Positions 32,962-41,669 of a stretch of 64,000 nucleotides of DNA are shown piece by piece. Every line of letters begins with the position of its first letter. Position 1 is the first letter of the stretch. The notes beneath the pieces were generated by a model, which did no database searches, was not told the origin of the DNA, and saw only the letters and a list, made by a program, of their open reading frames with translations. The translations under genes were made by a program, and so were the position numbers. The stretch comes from Lentimicrobium sp. L6 (GTDB lineage: Bacteria > Bacteroidota > Bacteroidia > Bacteroidales > UBA12170). The DNA lies in contig NZ_JABKCA010000012.1 in the NCBI RefSeq assembly GCF_013166655.1, positions 1 through 64,000 of the forward strand, in the 5' to 3' direction.

Positions 32962-33690
32962 GTGTCAGATAGTATAGTGATCATACCTACATATAACGAG
33001 AAAGAGAATATCGAGAATATTATTCGTTATGTATTTAGTTTATCAAAGCCATTTCATGTTTTGGTTATTGAAGACAATTCCCCCGACGGAACTGCAGCCA
33101 TAGTGAAATCCTTAATGAAAGAATTTCCAGGTCAGTTATTTATTGAGGAAAGAAAAGGTAAATTAGGATTGGGTACCGCCTATATTCATGGATTTAAATG
33201 GGCATTAAACCGCTCCTATGAATATATATTTGAAATGGATGCCGATTTTAGTCATAATCCTGATGACTTATTAAAATTGTATCATGCTTGCCATGTGGAC
33301 AAAGCAGATATGTCCATTGGAAGCCGTTATATCACAGGAGTAAATGTGGTTAATTGGCCTATGGGAAGAGTTTTGATGTCTTATTATGCCTCTGCCTATG
33401 TGCGTTTGGCAACAGGTTTGAGCATTAGAGATACCACTGCAGGCTTTGTTTGTTATAGTAGAAAAGTATTAGAAACAATAGATTTGGATAAGGTGAGGTT
33501 TACTGGTTATGCTTTCCAGATTGAAATGAAATTTACTTCTGTAAAACTGGGATTTGATGTGAAAGAAGTTCCTATTATTTTTACTGATAGAACTCTAGGT
33601 ACATCAAAGATGAATAAGAGTATCTTTACAGAAGCTATATTTGGTGTGATGCAGTTGCGCTTTAAAAAAATCAAACCCAAGAGGGCCTAA
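32962..33690 (+). CDS. polyprenol-phosphate mannosyltransferase-like glycosyltransferase (GT2)
   Basis: A 242-aa GT2 enzyme resembling dolichyl/polyprenol-monophosphate mannose synthase. Motifs: SIVIIPTYNEKENI, VIEDNSPDGT, EMDADFSHNPDDL with the metal-binding DxD, and GSRYITGV, DTTAGFVCYSR. There are no C-terminal transmembrane helices, as in the soluble class of this family. It transfers a sugar (probably mannose) from GDP-sugar to a lipid carrier at the cytoplasmic face. The start codon is GTG at 32962, since no ATG lies before the conserved SIVIIP. Pyrimidine gene pyrC follows 45 bases later and may be cotranscribed. Confidence 0.9.
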   Translation: MSDSIVIIPTYNEKENIENIIRYVFSLSKPFHVLVIEDNSPDGTAAIVKSLMKEFPGQLFIEERKGKLGLGTAYIHGFKWALNRSYEYIFEMDADFSHNPDDLLKLYHACHVDKADMSIGSRYITGVNVVNWPMGRVLMSYYASAYVRLATGLSIRDTTAGFVCYSRKVLETIDLDKVRFTGYAFQIEMKFTSVKLGFDVKEVPIIFTDRTLGTSKMNKSIFTEAIFGVMQLRFKKIKPKRA

Positions 33691-33735
33691 AATTTGTCTG
33701 ATTCAGGCGAATAGGCAATGGGTCTAAAAATCTGA

Positions 33736-35085
33736 ATGATGAGCAATTTTTTCTTAAAGAATGCTTTGGTGATTAATGAGAACCAAAAGCAATATGTAAA
33801 TATCCTGATCCAGGATCAATATATTTCAAAAATTTATAATGCTGATGAGCAACCTGAGCTTCCAGAAAATTGTGAGGTGATGGATTTAACAGGAAAATGG
33901 ATACTTCCCGGGGTGATTGATGATCAGGTGCATTTTCGGGATCCTGGTTTAACCAAGAAAGCCAATATGATTTCTGAATCAAGAGCAGCGGTATCCGGAG
34001 GAGTAACCTCATTTATGGACATGCCCAATACTATTCCAAATGTGCTAACTCAAGAAATACTAGAAGAAAAGTATCAGTATGCCTCTACACGTTCCTTGGC
34101 TAACTATTCCTTTTATATGGGTGTGAGTAATGATAATGCTGAGGAGGTTTTAAAGACAGACCCAAAGTCTGTTTGTGGAATTAAGATATTTTTAGGAGCA
34201 AGTACGGGTAATATGTTGGTTGACAATCAAGCGACTTTAGAAAAGCTTTTTGCTGAAGCTCCCATGTTGATAGCAGTACATTGTGAGGACGAGCCAACAA
34301 TTCAGGCCAATCAGAATGCGGCTATTGGGAAATATGGTAACGATATTCCAATAAATGTCCACCCTGATATCCGTTCTCATGAGGCTTGTTATAAATCGAG
34401 CTCTTATGCTGTGGAAATGGCTAAGAAATACGGGACTCGTTTACACGTTCTTCACCTTTCAACCGCCAAAGAGACTGAATTATTCACTAATGAACTTCCT
34501 CTAGAAGAAAAGAAGATTACTGCCGAGGTCTGTGTTCATCATTTATGGTTCGATAGAAGAGACTATGATGAAAAAGGAACACTCATCAAATGGAATCCTG
34601 CAGTAAAAGATAGAGCAGATGCCGATGGTTTGCTGAAAGCCTTATTAGAAGGAAAGATAGATGTAATTGCTACAGATCATGCACCTCATCAGTTGGTTGA
34701 AAAAGATAATCCATATCTTAAAGCTCCTTCCGGTGCACCTATGGTTCAACATTCTTTGGTAGCGATGTTAGAAATGGCCCAACAAGGAAAGCTTAGTGTA
34801 GAGCAAGTGGTTGAGAAAATGTGTCATCATCCTGCAAAGCTTTATCAGATAGAGAAAAGAGGGTTTATACGTGAGGGATTCTTTGCAGATTTAGCCATTA
34901 TAGATCCTGTTAAACAATGGGAAGTCAATAAAGACAATATCCTATACTTATGTGGTTGGAGTCCTATGGAAGGACAGGTATTTAATTCACAAGTATGCAA
35001 AACCTTTGTAAGTGGACATTTGGTTTATAATGAAGGAGATTTTAACGATACAGTTAAAGGTAAACGCTTAAGTTTTGATAGGTAA
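33736..35085 (+). CDS. pyrC: dihydroorotase
   Basis: A 449-aa class I-type dihydroorotase that closes carbamoyl-aspartate to dihydroorotate in pyrimidine synthesis. The zinc-site signature DQVHFRDPG is present, followed by GGVTSFMDMPNT, and the ATDHAPH motif appears near residue 313. A carboxylated-Lys equivalent probably sits in the GIKIFLGAST region, and HVLHLSTA and HCEDE supply further ligands. The stop codon TAA overlaps the ATG of the next gene by one base (TAATG), so the MORN-type lipoprotein is translationally coupled. Confidence 0.93.
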   Translation: MMSNFFLKNALVINENQKQYVNILIQDQYISKIYNADEQPELPENCEVMDLTGKWILPGVIDDQVHFRDPGLTKKANMISESRAAVSGGVTSFMDMPNTIPNVLTQEILEEKYQYASTRSLANYSFYMGVSNDNAEEVLKTDPKSVCGIKIFLGASTGNMLVDNQATLEKLFAEAPMLIAVHCEDEPTIQANQNAAIGKYGNDIPINVHPDIRSHEACYKSSSYAVEMAKKYGTRLHVLHLSTAKETELFTNELPLEEKKITAEVCVHHLWFDRRDYDEKGTLIKWNPAVKDRADADGLLKALLEGKIDVIATDHAPHQLVEKDNPYLKAPSGAPMVQHSLVAMLEMAQQGKLSVEQVVEKMCHHPAKLYQIEKRGFIREGFFADLAIIDPVKQWEVNKDNILYLCGWSPMEGQVFNSQVCKTFVSGHLVYNEGDFNDTVKGKRLSFDR

Positions 35086-35507
35086 TGATAAGAAAAATTT
35101 TTTATTTATTCGGGATATTATTGGTGATGTCATCCTGTCAAACCAAAGAGATTCAGGTAGTAGAACAGATTCATGAGGATGGCAGCCCAAAAATAGTTTT
35201 CGACTATTTGGTAAAAGGTGCTGATAGTATTGCTTTGCATGAGGTTCAGTATCATGACGATGGTTCCGTTTTGTTAGAAGGAGTTTATGAGGATGGTTTG
35301 AGAGAAGGAGAGTGGTTGAGTTGGTATCCAGACGGAACCATATGGTCAAAAGGCTATTTCAGCAAAGGAAAACGCAGTGGAAAATCATGGGTTTATCATC
35401 CCAGTGGAAAACTCTATATGAAAGGCTCATATGAGGAGGGAAAAAAAATAGGAGTCTGGTTGGTGTATGATGAGGAAGGTGTTGTTATTGCTAAGAAGGA
35501 GTTTTAG
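35085..35507 (+). CDS. MORN-repeat lipoprotein (YwqK-like)
   Basis: A 140-aa lipoprotein with lipobox MSSC (lipidated Cys18). The mature part contains four or five MORN/YwqK-type units of about 23 residues: DGSVLLEGVYEDGLREGEW, DGTIWSKGYFSKGKRSGKSW, SGKLYMKGSYEEGKKIGVW. Such proteins are often annotated as YwqK antitoxins but are generally structural repeats, and no toxin is nearby. It is coupled to pyrC. Confidence 0.85.
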   Translation: MIRKIFYLFGILLVMSSCQTKEIQVVEQIHEDGSPKIVFDYLVKGADSIALHEVQYHDDGSVLLEGVYEDGLREGEWLSWYPDGTIWSKGYFSKGKRSGKSWVYHPSGKLYMKGSYEEGKKIGVWLVYDEEGVVIAKKEF

Positions 35508-35546
35508 GTTTGCAAAGCCCAGCAAGATGCACTTATATAATTATAG

Positions 35547-35580
35547 AAAAAACCAAACTTATCAAGTTTGGTTTTTTTTA
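35547..35580. terminator. bidirectional terminator between the MORN gene and clpB
   Basis: Perfect arms AAAAAACCAAACTT (35547-35560) and AAGTTTGGTTTTTT (35564-35577) with a 3-base loop and T-runs on both strands. It serves the convergent MORN gene (+) and clpB (-). Confidence 0.9.
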
Positions 35581-35606
35581 TGAATGTCAATCATTGAAAA
35601 CAATAA

Positions 35607-38198
35607 TTATTCATTTTTAAATTGCAGTAAATGACCATCATAGTCAATATTTATGGGTATTTCTTTTTGAATATTACCAGCAAGAATTAACTTGCTCAAT
35701 TCATTAAGAATGTTTCTTTGCATAAACCTTTTGATGGGTCTGGCACCAAATTGTGGATCGTAGCTCATCTTTCCAATATAGCTGATGGCATCCTCTGTGA
35801 TTTCTAGTTGAACTTGATTTTTGCTCAAGGTCTTTTTTAAATCCTCAAATTGAATTCTAATGATATCTAATATCTCATTTTCTTGAAGAGGGGTAAACAT
35901 TACTACTTCATCAATGCGATTTAGAAATTCGGGTCTGATGCTTTTCTTTAATGCCACCATGACCTCTTTACTGATTTGCTCCAATTTCTCAACCCTGTTT
36001 TCACTATTTAGTTCAGTCAATTGATCCTGAATAATAGAGGAGCCCATATTGGAAGTCATAATGATGATGGTGTTCTTAAAATCTACCACACGTCCTTTGT
36101 TGTCTGTTAGTCTTCCATCGTCAAGAACTTGGAGGAGGATATTGAACACATCGGGATGTGCTTTTTCAATCTCGTCTAACAAGACAACCGAATAGGGTTT
36201 GCGGCGTACAGCTTCTGTTAACTGACCACTTTCATCATAGCCTACATAGCCAGGAGGCGCTCCAATAAGCCTTGAAACGGCATGTCTTTCCTGATATTCT
36301 GACATATCTATTCTTACCATATTGTTTTCATCATCGAAGAGAAACTCAGCTAAAGCTTTTGCTAATTCGGTTTTCCCAACTCCAGTAGTTCCTAGGAATA
36401 TAAATGATCCTATGGGTCGCTTCTCGTCCTGTAACCCAGCTCTACTTCTTCTAATAGCATCCGCTACGGCAGTAATTCCTTCTTCTTGTCCAACTACTCT
36501 CTTATGCAATTCCTCTTCTAAATGAAGCAGCTTGGCTTTTTCGCTTTGAAGCATTTTTGAAACTGGAATACCTGTCCAACGAGAAACGATATCTGCAATT
36601 TCTTCGTGGCCAACCTCTTCATTAATCATTGGATTGTCGCTTTGCATTTCTTTTAAGGCTGTGCGATATTTTTCCAAATCTTGTTGGGCTTGTTCCATTT
36701 TTCCATATCTAATTTCTGCGACAATACCAAAGTTTCCAGCTCGTTCCGCTTGCAAAGCTTCTTGCTTTAAATCTTCAATATGAGCCTTTTCTTTTTGTAT
36801 GGATTCCACCTTTTCTTTTTCCGATTTCCAGCGGGCTCTTAATGCAGTAGCTTTTTCATTTAAATCGGCCATTTCGCTATCTATCTCGTGAAGTTTGAAT
36901 TTATTCTTCTCTCGTTTAATGGCGACTTTTTCAATCTCCAATTGCATGATTCTTCTTTCCAACTGCTCCAGTTCTTCCGGAACAGAATTGATTTCTAATC
37001 GAAGTTTTGCTGCTGCTTCATCAATTAAATCAATCGCTTTATCTGGTAAGAACCTGTCAGAGATATATCTTTGAGAAAGCTCAACAGCAGAAACAATCGC
37101 GTCATCGAGTATCCTTACATGGTGATGGGTTTCGTACTTTTCTTTTAAGCCTCTTAGAATGGAAATAGCATCAGCCGTATTGGGTTCTTGAACCATTACT
37201 TTTTGAAACCTTCTTTCCAGGGCTTTGTCCTTTTCAAAATATTTCTGATACTCACTTAATGTGGTGGCTCCAACAGCTCTTAAATCGCCTCGGGCTAATG
37301 CTGGTTTTAAAATATTGGCGGCATCCATAGCGCCTTCACCTTTTCCAGCACCAACCAGGGTATGTATCTCATCAATAAAGAGTACGATATCTCCATCTGA
37401 TTCCACCACTTCTTTAACCACGCTTTTTAATCTTTCCTCAAATTCTCCTTTGTATTTTGCACCAGCAACCAAAGCGCCCATATCTAGGCTGAAAATTTGT
37501 TTATTCTTTAGGTTTTCGGGAACGTCTCCATCTACAATCCTGTGTGCAATACCTTCAGCAATAGCCGTTTTACCAACACCTGGCTCTCCAATAAGAATAG
37601 GATTGTTCTTGGTTCTTCTGCTTAAAATTTGTAATACTCTTCTAATTTCATCGTTTCTACCTATTACGGGGTCTAATTTCCCTTTGGCAGCCAAAGCGTT
37701 TAAATGAAGGGCATAACGATTTAAGGCATTGAAGTTGGATTCTTGGGAAGAAGACTCAACCTTATTGCCTTTCCTTAATTCCAATATGGTTTTCTTTAAT
37801 TCTTTTAATTTAATGCCGCTATCCTTTAATAAATCAGCAGTTTGATCTTTTTGCTGAATAAGACTAAGTAAAAGGTGTTCAACAGAAACAAAACTATCTC
37901 CAAATTCTTTTAGTATTTCTTGTGCTTGTAATAAGGTTTTGCTACCTGCTTGTGAAAGATATACTTGTCCACCATTGGTTTTAGGTAGTCTGGTATTGAT
38001 AGCATCTAAGGCACTAGATAGTATGTTTTTATTGACGTTTAATTTCTCCAGTACTACAGGAATTAAGTTCTCCTCGGTTTCAAGTATTCCTTTTAATAAA
38101 TGACTGTTTTCGATTTGAGTATTATTATTTTGAATAGCTAATTCCTGAGCTTTTTGTATGGCTTCTTGTGATTTTATGGTGAATTGATCTAAGTTCAT
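35607..38198 (-). CDS. clpB: ATP-dependent chaperone ClpB
   Basis: 863-aa Hsp100 disaggregase that works with DnaK to recover aggregated protein. Layout: Clp N-domain (1-145), first AAA+ domain with Walker A GEPGVGKTAIAEG and Walker B LFIDEIHTL, a long coiled-coil middle domain (about 400-520, LEQLERRIMQLEIEK), second AAA+ domain with GTTGVGKTELAKAL and VVLLDEIEKAHPD, and the C-terminal domain with FGARPIKRF. Full length. The start has an exceptional AGGAGG four bases before the ATG. It is presumably heat-shock regulated, and an inverted repeat lies about 110 bases upstream. Confidence 0.96.
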   Translation of the reverse strand: MNLDQFTIKSQEAIQKAQELAIQNNNTQIENSHLLKGILETEENLIPVVLEKLNVNKNILSSALDAINTRLPKTNGGQVYLSQAGSKTLLQAQEILKEFGDSFVSVEHLLLSLIQQKDQTADLLKDSGIKLKELKKTILELRKGNKVESSSQESNFNALNRYALHLNALAAKGKLDPVIGRNDEIRRVLQILSRRTKNNPILIGEPGVGKTAIAEGIAHRIVDGDVPENLKNKQIFSLDMGALVAGAKYKGEFEERLKSVVKEVVESDGDIVLFIDEIHTLVGAGKGEGAMDAANILKPALARGDLRAVGATTLSEYQKYFEKDKALERRFQKVMVQEPNTADAISILRGLKEKYETHHHVRILDDAIVSAVELSQRYISDRFLPDKAIDLIDEAAAKLRLEINSVPEELEQLERRIMQLEIEKVAIKREKNKFKLHEIDSEMADLNEKATALRARWKSEKEKVESIQKEKAHIEDLKQEALQAERAGNFGIVAEIRYGKMEQAQQDLEKYRTALKEMQSDNPMINEEVGHEEIADIVSRWTGIPVSKMLQSEKAKLLHLEEELHKRVVGQEEGITAVADAIRRSRAGLQDEKRPIGSFIFLGTTGVGKTELAKALAEFLFDDENNMVRIDMSEYQERHAVSRLIGAPPGYVGYDESGQLTEAVRRKPYSVVLLDEIEKAHPDVFNILLQVLDDGRLTDNKGRVVDFKNTIIIMTSNMGSSIIQDQLTELNSENRVEKLEQISKEVMVALKKSIRPEFLNRIDEVVMFTPLQENEILDIIRIQFEDLKKTLSKNQVQLEITEDAISYIGKMSYDPQFGARPIKRFMQRNILNELSKLILAGNIQKEIPINIDYDGHLLQFKNE

Positions 38199-38202
38199 TT
38201 TT

Positions 38203-38208
38203 CCTCCT
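38203..38208 (-). promoter_or_regulatory. strong Shine-Dalgarno of clpB
   Basis: AGGAGG on the minus strand, 4 bases before the ATG at 38198. Most genes in the window lack a Shine-Dalgarno, as usual for Bacteroidota, so this supports the clpB start and is itself unusual. Confidence 0.7.
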
Positions 38209-38301
38209 ATTTTGTTATTATTTGTTTTTATTCCCTAGTCAATTATTGAGCCAAGCTAAAAGCAACTATATGAACGGTAATAATGGCAGGTAAAAACATT
38301 T

Positions 38302-38320
38302 CTGTCTGCCAAAAAGACAG
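38302..38320. promoter_or_regulatory. inverted repeat upstream of clpB
   Basis: CTGTCT and AGACAG arms around GCCAAAA (CTGTCTGCCAAAAAGACAG), 104-122 bases before the clpB start. It could be a heat-shock operator or a small hairpin (a T-run follows after CGGTTGG). Function inferred only from position. Confidence 0.4.
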
Positions 38321-38558
38321 CGGTTGGTTTTTTTAAGTATTTGATAGATGAGTTTTATACCGATGATAAAATGGCTTTGGTCTTAAATCAATAAAAATGC
38401 ATCATTTCCTATCGGCATTAACTATTGTAATGTGAAATGTTCTTAAAGCTAATTTCGTTAGTCAATTATTATTACAACTGTAATTAGTGGAAAGCTCGTT
38501 AAAAAAAACATAAAAAGAATATCCAGAGTGTTTTTTCGTTTTATATGAAAGCAATAAA

Positions 38559-39068
38559 ATGAAAAGCATTCAAATCATACTCACCATACTATTTTCTTCA
38601 TCCATCATTTTTTCACAAAACTGCCCAACAGGAGAGGAGCGCATCGAAAGCGTTAACTCTTCATTTGAAAAAGAGGTCCTCAGATTGACTAATAAAGAAA
38701 GGAAGAAGAGAAGCTTGAGTCCTGTGAAGTATGACGAGAAATTAGCTCTTGCGGCAAGGTATCATGCTAAAGATATGGCTATGGAAAACTATTTTGAACA
38801 TGATTCTTATGATAGAGAGAAAAATAGGCTTAGGAAATCCTGTGATATATTTGAAAGGATAGGAGCCTTTGCCAATTATAATTATTTGGCTGAGAATATA
38901 TCTGCTGGACAATTAACTCCCGAGGAGGTTTTAAAAGCATGGATGAAAAGCCCTGGTCATAAAAAGAATATCTTAAACAAGGATATGACTTTGCTAGGAG
39001 TAGGTTTCTATGAAAATGAAGATTCTGAATATGGAGTTTATTGGGTACAGAATTTTGGTGGAAATTAA
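38559..39068 (+). CDS. secreted CAP (SCP/PR-1) domain protein
   Basis: A 169-aa exported protein. Signal peptide about 1-19. The CAP fold follows: EVLRLTNKERKKRSLSPV, AARYHAKDMAMENYFEH, LAENISAG, SPGHKKNIL and a C-terminal YWVQNFG. The conserved His and Glu residues of the central cavity are in place. Bacterial CAP proteins bind lipids or cell-wall components, but the exact role is unknown. It is monocistronic and convergent with the rubrerythrin-like gene. Confidence 0.88.
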   Translation: MKSIQIILTILFSSSIIFSQNCPTGEERIESVNSSFEKEVLRLTNKERKKRSLSPVKYDEKLALAARYHAKDMAMENYFEHDSYDREKNRLRKSCDIFERIGAFANYNYLAENISAGQLTPEEVLKAWMKSPGHKKNILNKDMTLLGVGFYENEDSEYGVYWVQNFGGN

Positions 39069-39083
39069 TCCCATAAAAATGAA

Positions 39084-39114
39084 AAACCCTTTCCATAGGA
39101 TATAGAAAGGGTTT
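39084..39114. terminator. bidirectional terminator
   Basis: Perfect 10-bp arms AAACCCTTTC (39084-39093) and GAAAGGGTTT (39105-39114), with T-rich sequence on either side, between convergent genes ending at 39068 and 39135. Confidence 0.8.
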
Positions 39115-39134
39115 CTAATATTTTTTCATCAGGT

Positions 39135-39638
39135 TTAGAAAGGCCAGAAATTATTGTCATTCCAAACATCAGCTTTTAATTCTTCATTGAGTTCATGAAG
39201 CATCTTTTGATGACCCATTTCCCATTTTGCCAACATCGTATAAAGCGCTTTTTCATTAACATCAACTGCTTCTTCAGCTCTGCTTGAGTAAATTTTCACT
39301 GCACGATCTTCAAAATCGATAGCAGCAGAAATAGCAGCAGCTTCAAAACTTGCAGCGTCGATTTCTTTTTTCATTTGGTCTGTTAAAACCTTAAGAGCTA
39401 CTTCATCTTCAGCTGGTTCTTCAAAACCTTCAACAGAAATAAATGCTTTCGTTTTCTCGTAACTTTTAAATTGCTCAGATAAAAACTTGATATGCTCGTC
39501 TTCTTCTTCAGCCATCATCTGGAAAATCTTCTTTGCAGACTCTGAATCAGACTTCTCTGCTACATTGCTGTAAAAAGCTTTTCCTCTTCTTTCTAATAAG
39601 ATAGCTTCTTTTAAAATATCGGTTGCTGTGCGTGCCAT
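39135..39638 (-). CDS. rubrerythrin-like ferritin-superfamily protein
   Basis: A 167-aa four-helix bundle with two ExxH-type di-iron motifs (MAEEEDEHIKFL and AKWEMGHQKML) and Glu residues in the first and third helices (KEAILLERRGKAFY; DFEDRAVKIY). There is no C-terminal rubredoxin domain, so it belongs to the erythrin/rubrerythrin-related group. It probably removes peroxide or handles iron in the cytoplasm of an oxygen-sensitive cell. It is monocistronic. Confidence 0.88.
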   Translation of the reverse strand: MARTATDILKEAILLERRGKAFYSNVAEKSDSESAKKIFQMMAEEEDEHIKFLSEQFKSYEKTKAFISVEGFEEPAEDEVALKVLTDQMKKEIDAASFEAAAISAAIDFEDRAVKIYSSRAEEAVDVNEKALYTMLAKWEMGHQKMLHELNEELKADVWNDNNFWPF

Positions 39639-39819
39639 AGTATTTGCTTTTTAATAAGAAACAAAGATAAAAAAACTATCCATCGACTTCTTGATTTTGT
39701 AATTAATTGGGAAAAATACCTAAGGAATATGGCTTGTTTTATCCTTTATATCCCTCATCATACACATTTGCTAATAAAAACCCAGAATGGAAGTTTTATG
39801 GAAACAGAATTATACGAGT

Positions 39820-40824
39820 TTAATCTAGCATTTTAATAATAGTTCGGCCTTTTAATTTACCTTGAAGCATTAATTTAATTTTTTCCTGTACTTCATCTAT
39901 TGTTATTTCCGTACAAGTATCTGCTATTTGAGCTGGTTTCCATGCCTGGGCTAATTGCTTCCAAACTTTAGTTCTATATTTCATAGGATAGTTCTGAGAG
40001 TCAATTCCGATTAGAGAAATGCCACGTAGGATAAAAGGAAATACTGTTAAATCAAGCTTTGGAGAAGCTACATTACCACAACAGGTCACGGTTCCCATGG
40101 GTTTGGTGGCTTTAATGATATTTTCTAAGATTACACCACCAACAGTATCGATTCCTCCAGCAAATAGTGGTTTTAATAGTGGTTTCTTATCGAAGTTCTC
40201 AATTTCGCTGCGCAATAATACTTCTTTTGCTCCTAGATTTATTAAGTAATCTCTTTCTGCTTCCTTACCTGTAATAGCAACTACCGAATATCCTAGTTTA
40301 CTTAAGATAGAGATACTTAAAGCACCAACGCCTCCTGTAGCACCTGAGACTACAATATTTCCATCCTCTGGTTTTGTTAATTCCGTTAGACGTAAAACAG
40401 ACATTCCTGCAGTTAAGCCTGCAGTACCATATATCATGGCTTCTTTCATGGTCATGTTTTCGGGCAGTTTAATCGCCCAATCGCTAGGGACTTTTATATA
40501 TTCGGCAAATCCACCATCGGTATTCATACCTAAATCATAACTGGTCACTATCACTTTGTCTCCAATTTTAAAAGAATCAGTGCCTGATTTTTCGATGATA
40601 CCAACGGCATCAATCCCAGGAGTGTGAGGATAGTTTTTGGTCACACCTTTGTTTCCAGATGCAGACAAAGCATCTTTATAATTCAGAGAGCTATAATGAA
40701 CTCTAACTAAAATTTCGTTATTCTCAATAAGGCTAAATTGCGTGTCCTTTATGGAGCCTTTGTAGATTCCATTTTCATCACTTTCTACTCGAAAGGCTTT
40801 AAATTTTATAGGGTCATTATTCAT
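39820..40824 (-). CDS. YhdH/YhfP family quinone oxidoreductase (MDR superfamily)
   Basis: About 334 aa, zinc-free medium-chain reductase. The N-terminal GroES-like domain shows HYSSLNYKDALSASG and TPGIDAVGII, and the NADPH Rossmann motif is VSGATGGVGALSI. In other bacteria the family includes acrylyl-CoA reductase AcuI. The ATG at 40824 (MNNDPIKFKAF) fits family starts, although the frame extends to 40857. It is divergently arranged with an HxlR regulator, a common pairing in which the regulator senses reactive electrophiles. Confidence 0.9.
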   Translation of the reverse strand: MNNDPIKFKAFRVESDENGIYKGSIKDTQFSLIENNEILVRVHYSSLNYKDALSASGNKGVTKNYPHTPGIDAVGIIEKSGTDSFKIGDKVIVTSYDLGMNTDGGFAEYIKVPSDWAIKLPENMTMKEAMIYGTAGLTAGMSVLRLTELTKPEDGNIVVSGATGGVGALSISILSKLGYSVVAITGKEAERDYLINLGAKEVLLRSEIENFDKKPLLKPLFAGGIDTVGGVILENIIKATKPMGTVTCCGNVASPKLDLTVFPFILRGISLIGIDSQNYPMKYRTKVWKQLAQAWKPAQIADTCTEITIDEVQEKIKLMLQGKLKGRTIIKMLD

Positions 40825-40958
40825 CTTTAGTCGATTTATTTTGTGTAATTTTAGCAAATATCTAGATGAAAAAGTGACTTAGCAATAACAAACAAAAGGT
40901 AGGCTAACGAACATTTATTTCTGAATTGTTCATTTTCAAAGTTTTAGGAAATAAAAAA

Positions 40959-41285
40959 ATGAAAAAAAGTTACTGTCCGATTGATACATTTATAAATGTA
41001 GTGAAGGGAAAGCGAAAAGCTACTATTGTTTTACACCTTTATCAAGGAAATAAAAGGTATGGAGAATTGGTAAAACTTTTAACCGATATTAGTGAAAGAA
41101 TGCTGACAAAGCAGCTAAAAGAATTAGAGGAGGATGGATTGATTACAAGAACGGTTTTCCCCGAAGTTCCTCCTAAGGTAGAATATAGTTTGACTGAACT
41201 AGGGTTTGAAATTCATCCTGTCCTCAAAGCCATGTATAAAGGAGGTATTGTTTTTGAAGAAATACTTGAGCAATCAAAATCCTAA
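40959..41285 (+). CDS. HxlR family transcriptional regulator
   Basis: About 108 aa winged-helix regulator. Family signature: YCPIDTFINVVKGKRKATIVLHL, then RYGELVKLLTDISERMLTKQLKELEEDGLITR, then VEYSLTELG. The Cys at residue 5 (MKKSYCP) is the conserved position that in related regulators senses oxidants or quinones. The frame can be opened at 40926, but the ATG at 40959 matches family starts. It probably controls the divergent YhdH-type gene, with the operator in the shared intergenic region. Confidence 0.9.
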   Translation: MKKSYCPIDTFINVVKGKRKATIVLHLYQGNKRYGELVKLLTDISERMLTKQLKELEEDGLITRTVFPEVPPKVEYSLTELGFEIHPVLKAMYKGGIVFEEILEQSKS

Positions 41286-41669
41286 ATTCCTGTTCTGTTT
41301 CCAGAATACTGGTCATCCCTATGTGTAGTGAGGGAGCTTTAATAATTCTTAGAACGCTATTGGCGATAGATTGATTAACAGGGGGCTTGGTTTTCAATAA
41401 TTCTTTCTCTTACTTTTTTCCAGGCATGAGAGTCCATCAAACATGATTTTTCAAAGCTGTAATACATCTTTTTAAAGCGTGACAAAGGTATGGCTAGGCT
41501 TAAGATATGGGCTTCCACACATGGTCTAACTGAAGGATCGAATAAACCCAGAAAAACGCGTTGTCCAATTTTTCTGTTTTCAACAAGAGTTTAGGAAATT
41601 AAGGAAGAGCAACCTGAACCAAAAAAATAGAGTTTGTTTTTTTATATGGCTAACTCAGTTTCTCTTTCA
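41286..41669. other. intergenic gap with an unrecognised open frame
   Basis: 384 bases between the HxlR gene and the DUF1343 gene. A 71-codon stop-free stretch on the minus strand (41375-41590) has no ATG at its left end and matches nothing I know. It may be a gene remnant or chance. Confidence 0.4.

Larger units (their letters stand above)
38199..38558. other. intergenic region upstream of clpB
   Basis: 360 bases between the divergent clpB and CAP genes. It contains the clpB Shine-Dalgarno, an inverted repeat at 38302-38320 and A+T-rich sequence. No gene is visible. Confidence 0.5.

Noticed and set aside
35085-35507. toxin-antitoxin module (YwqK antitoxin annotation)
   Set aside because: The protein is a lipoprotein with MORN-type repeats and has no toxin neighbour.
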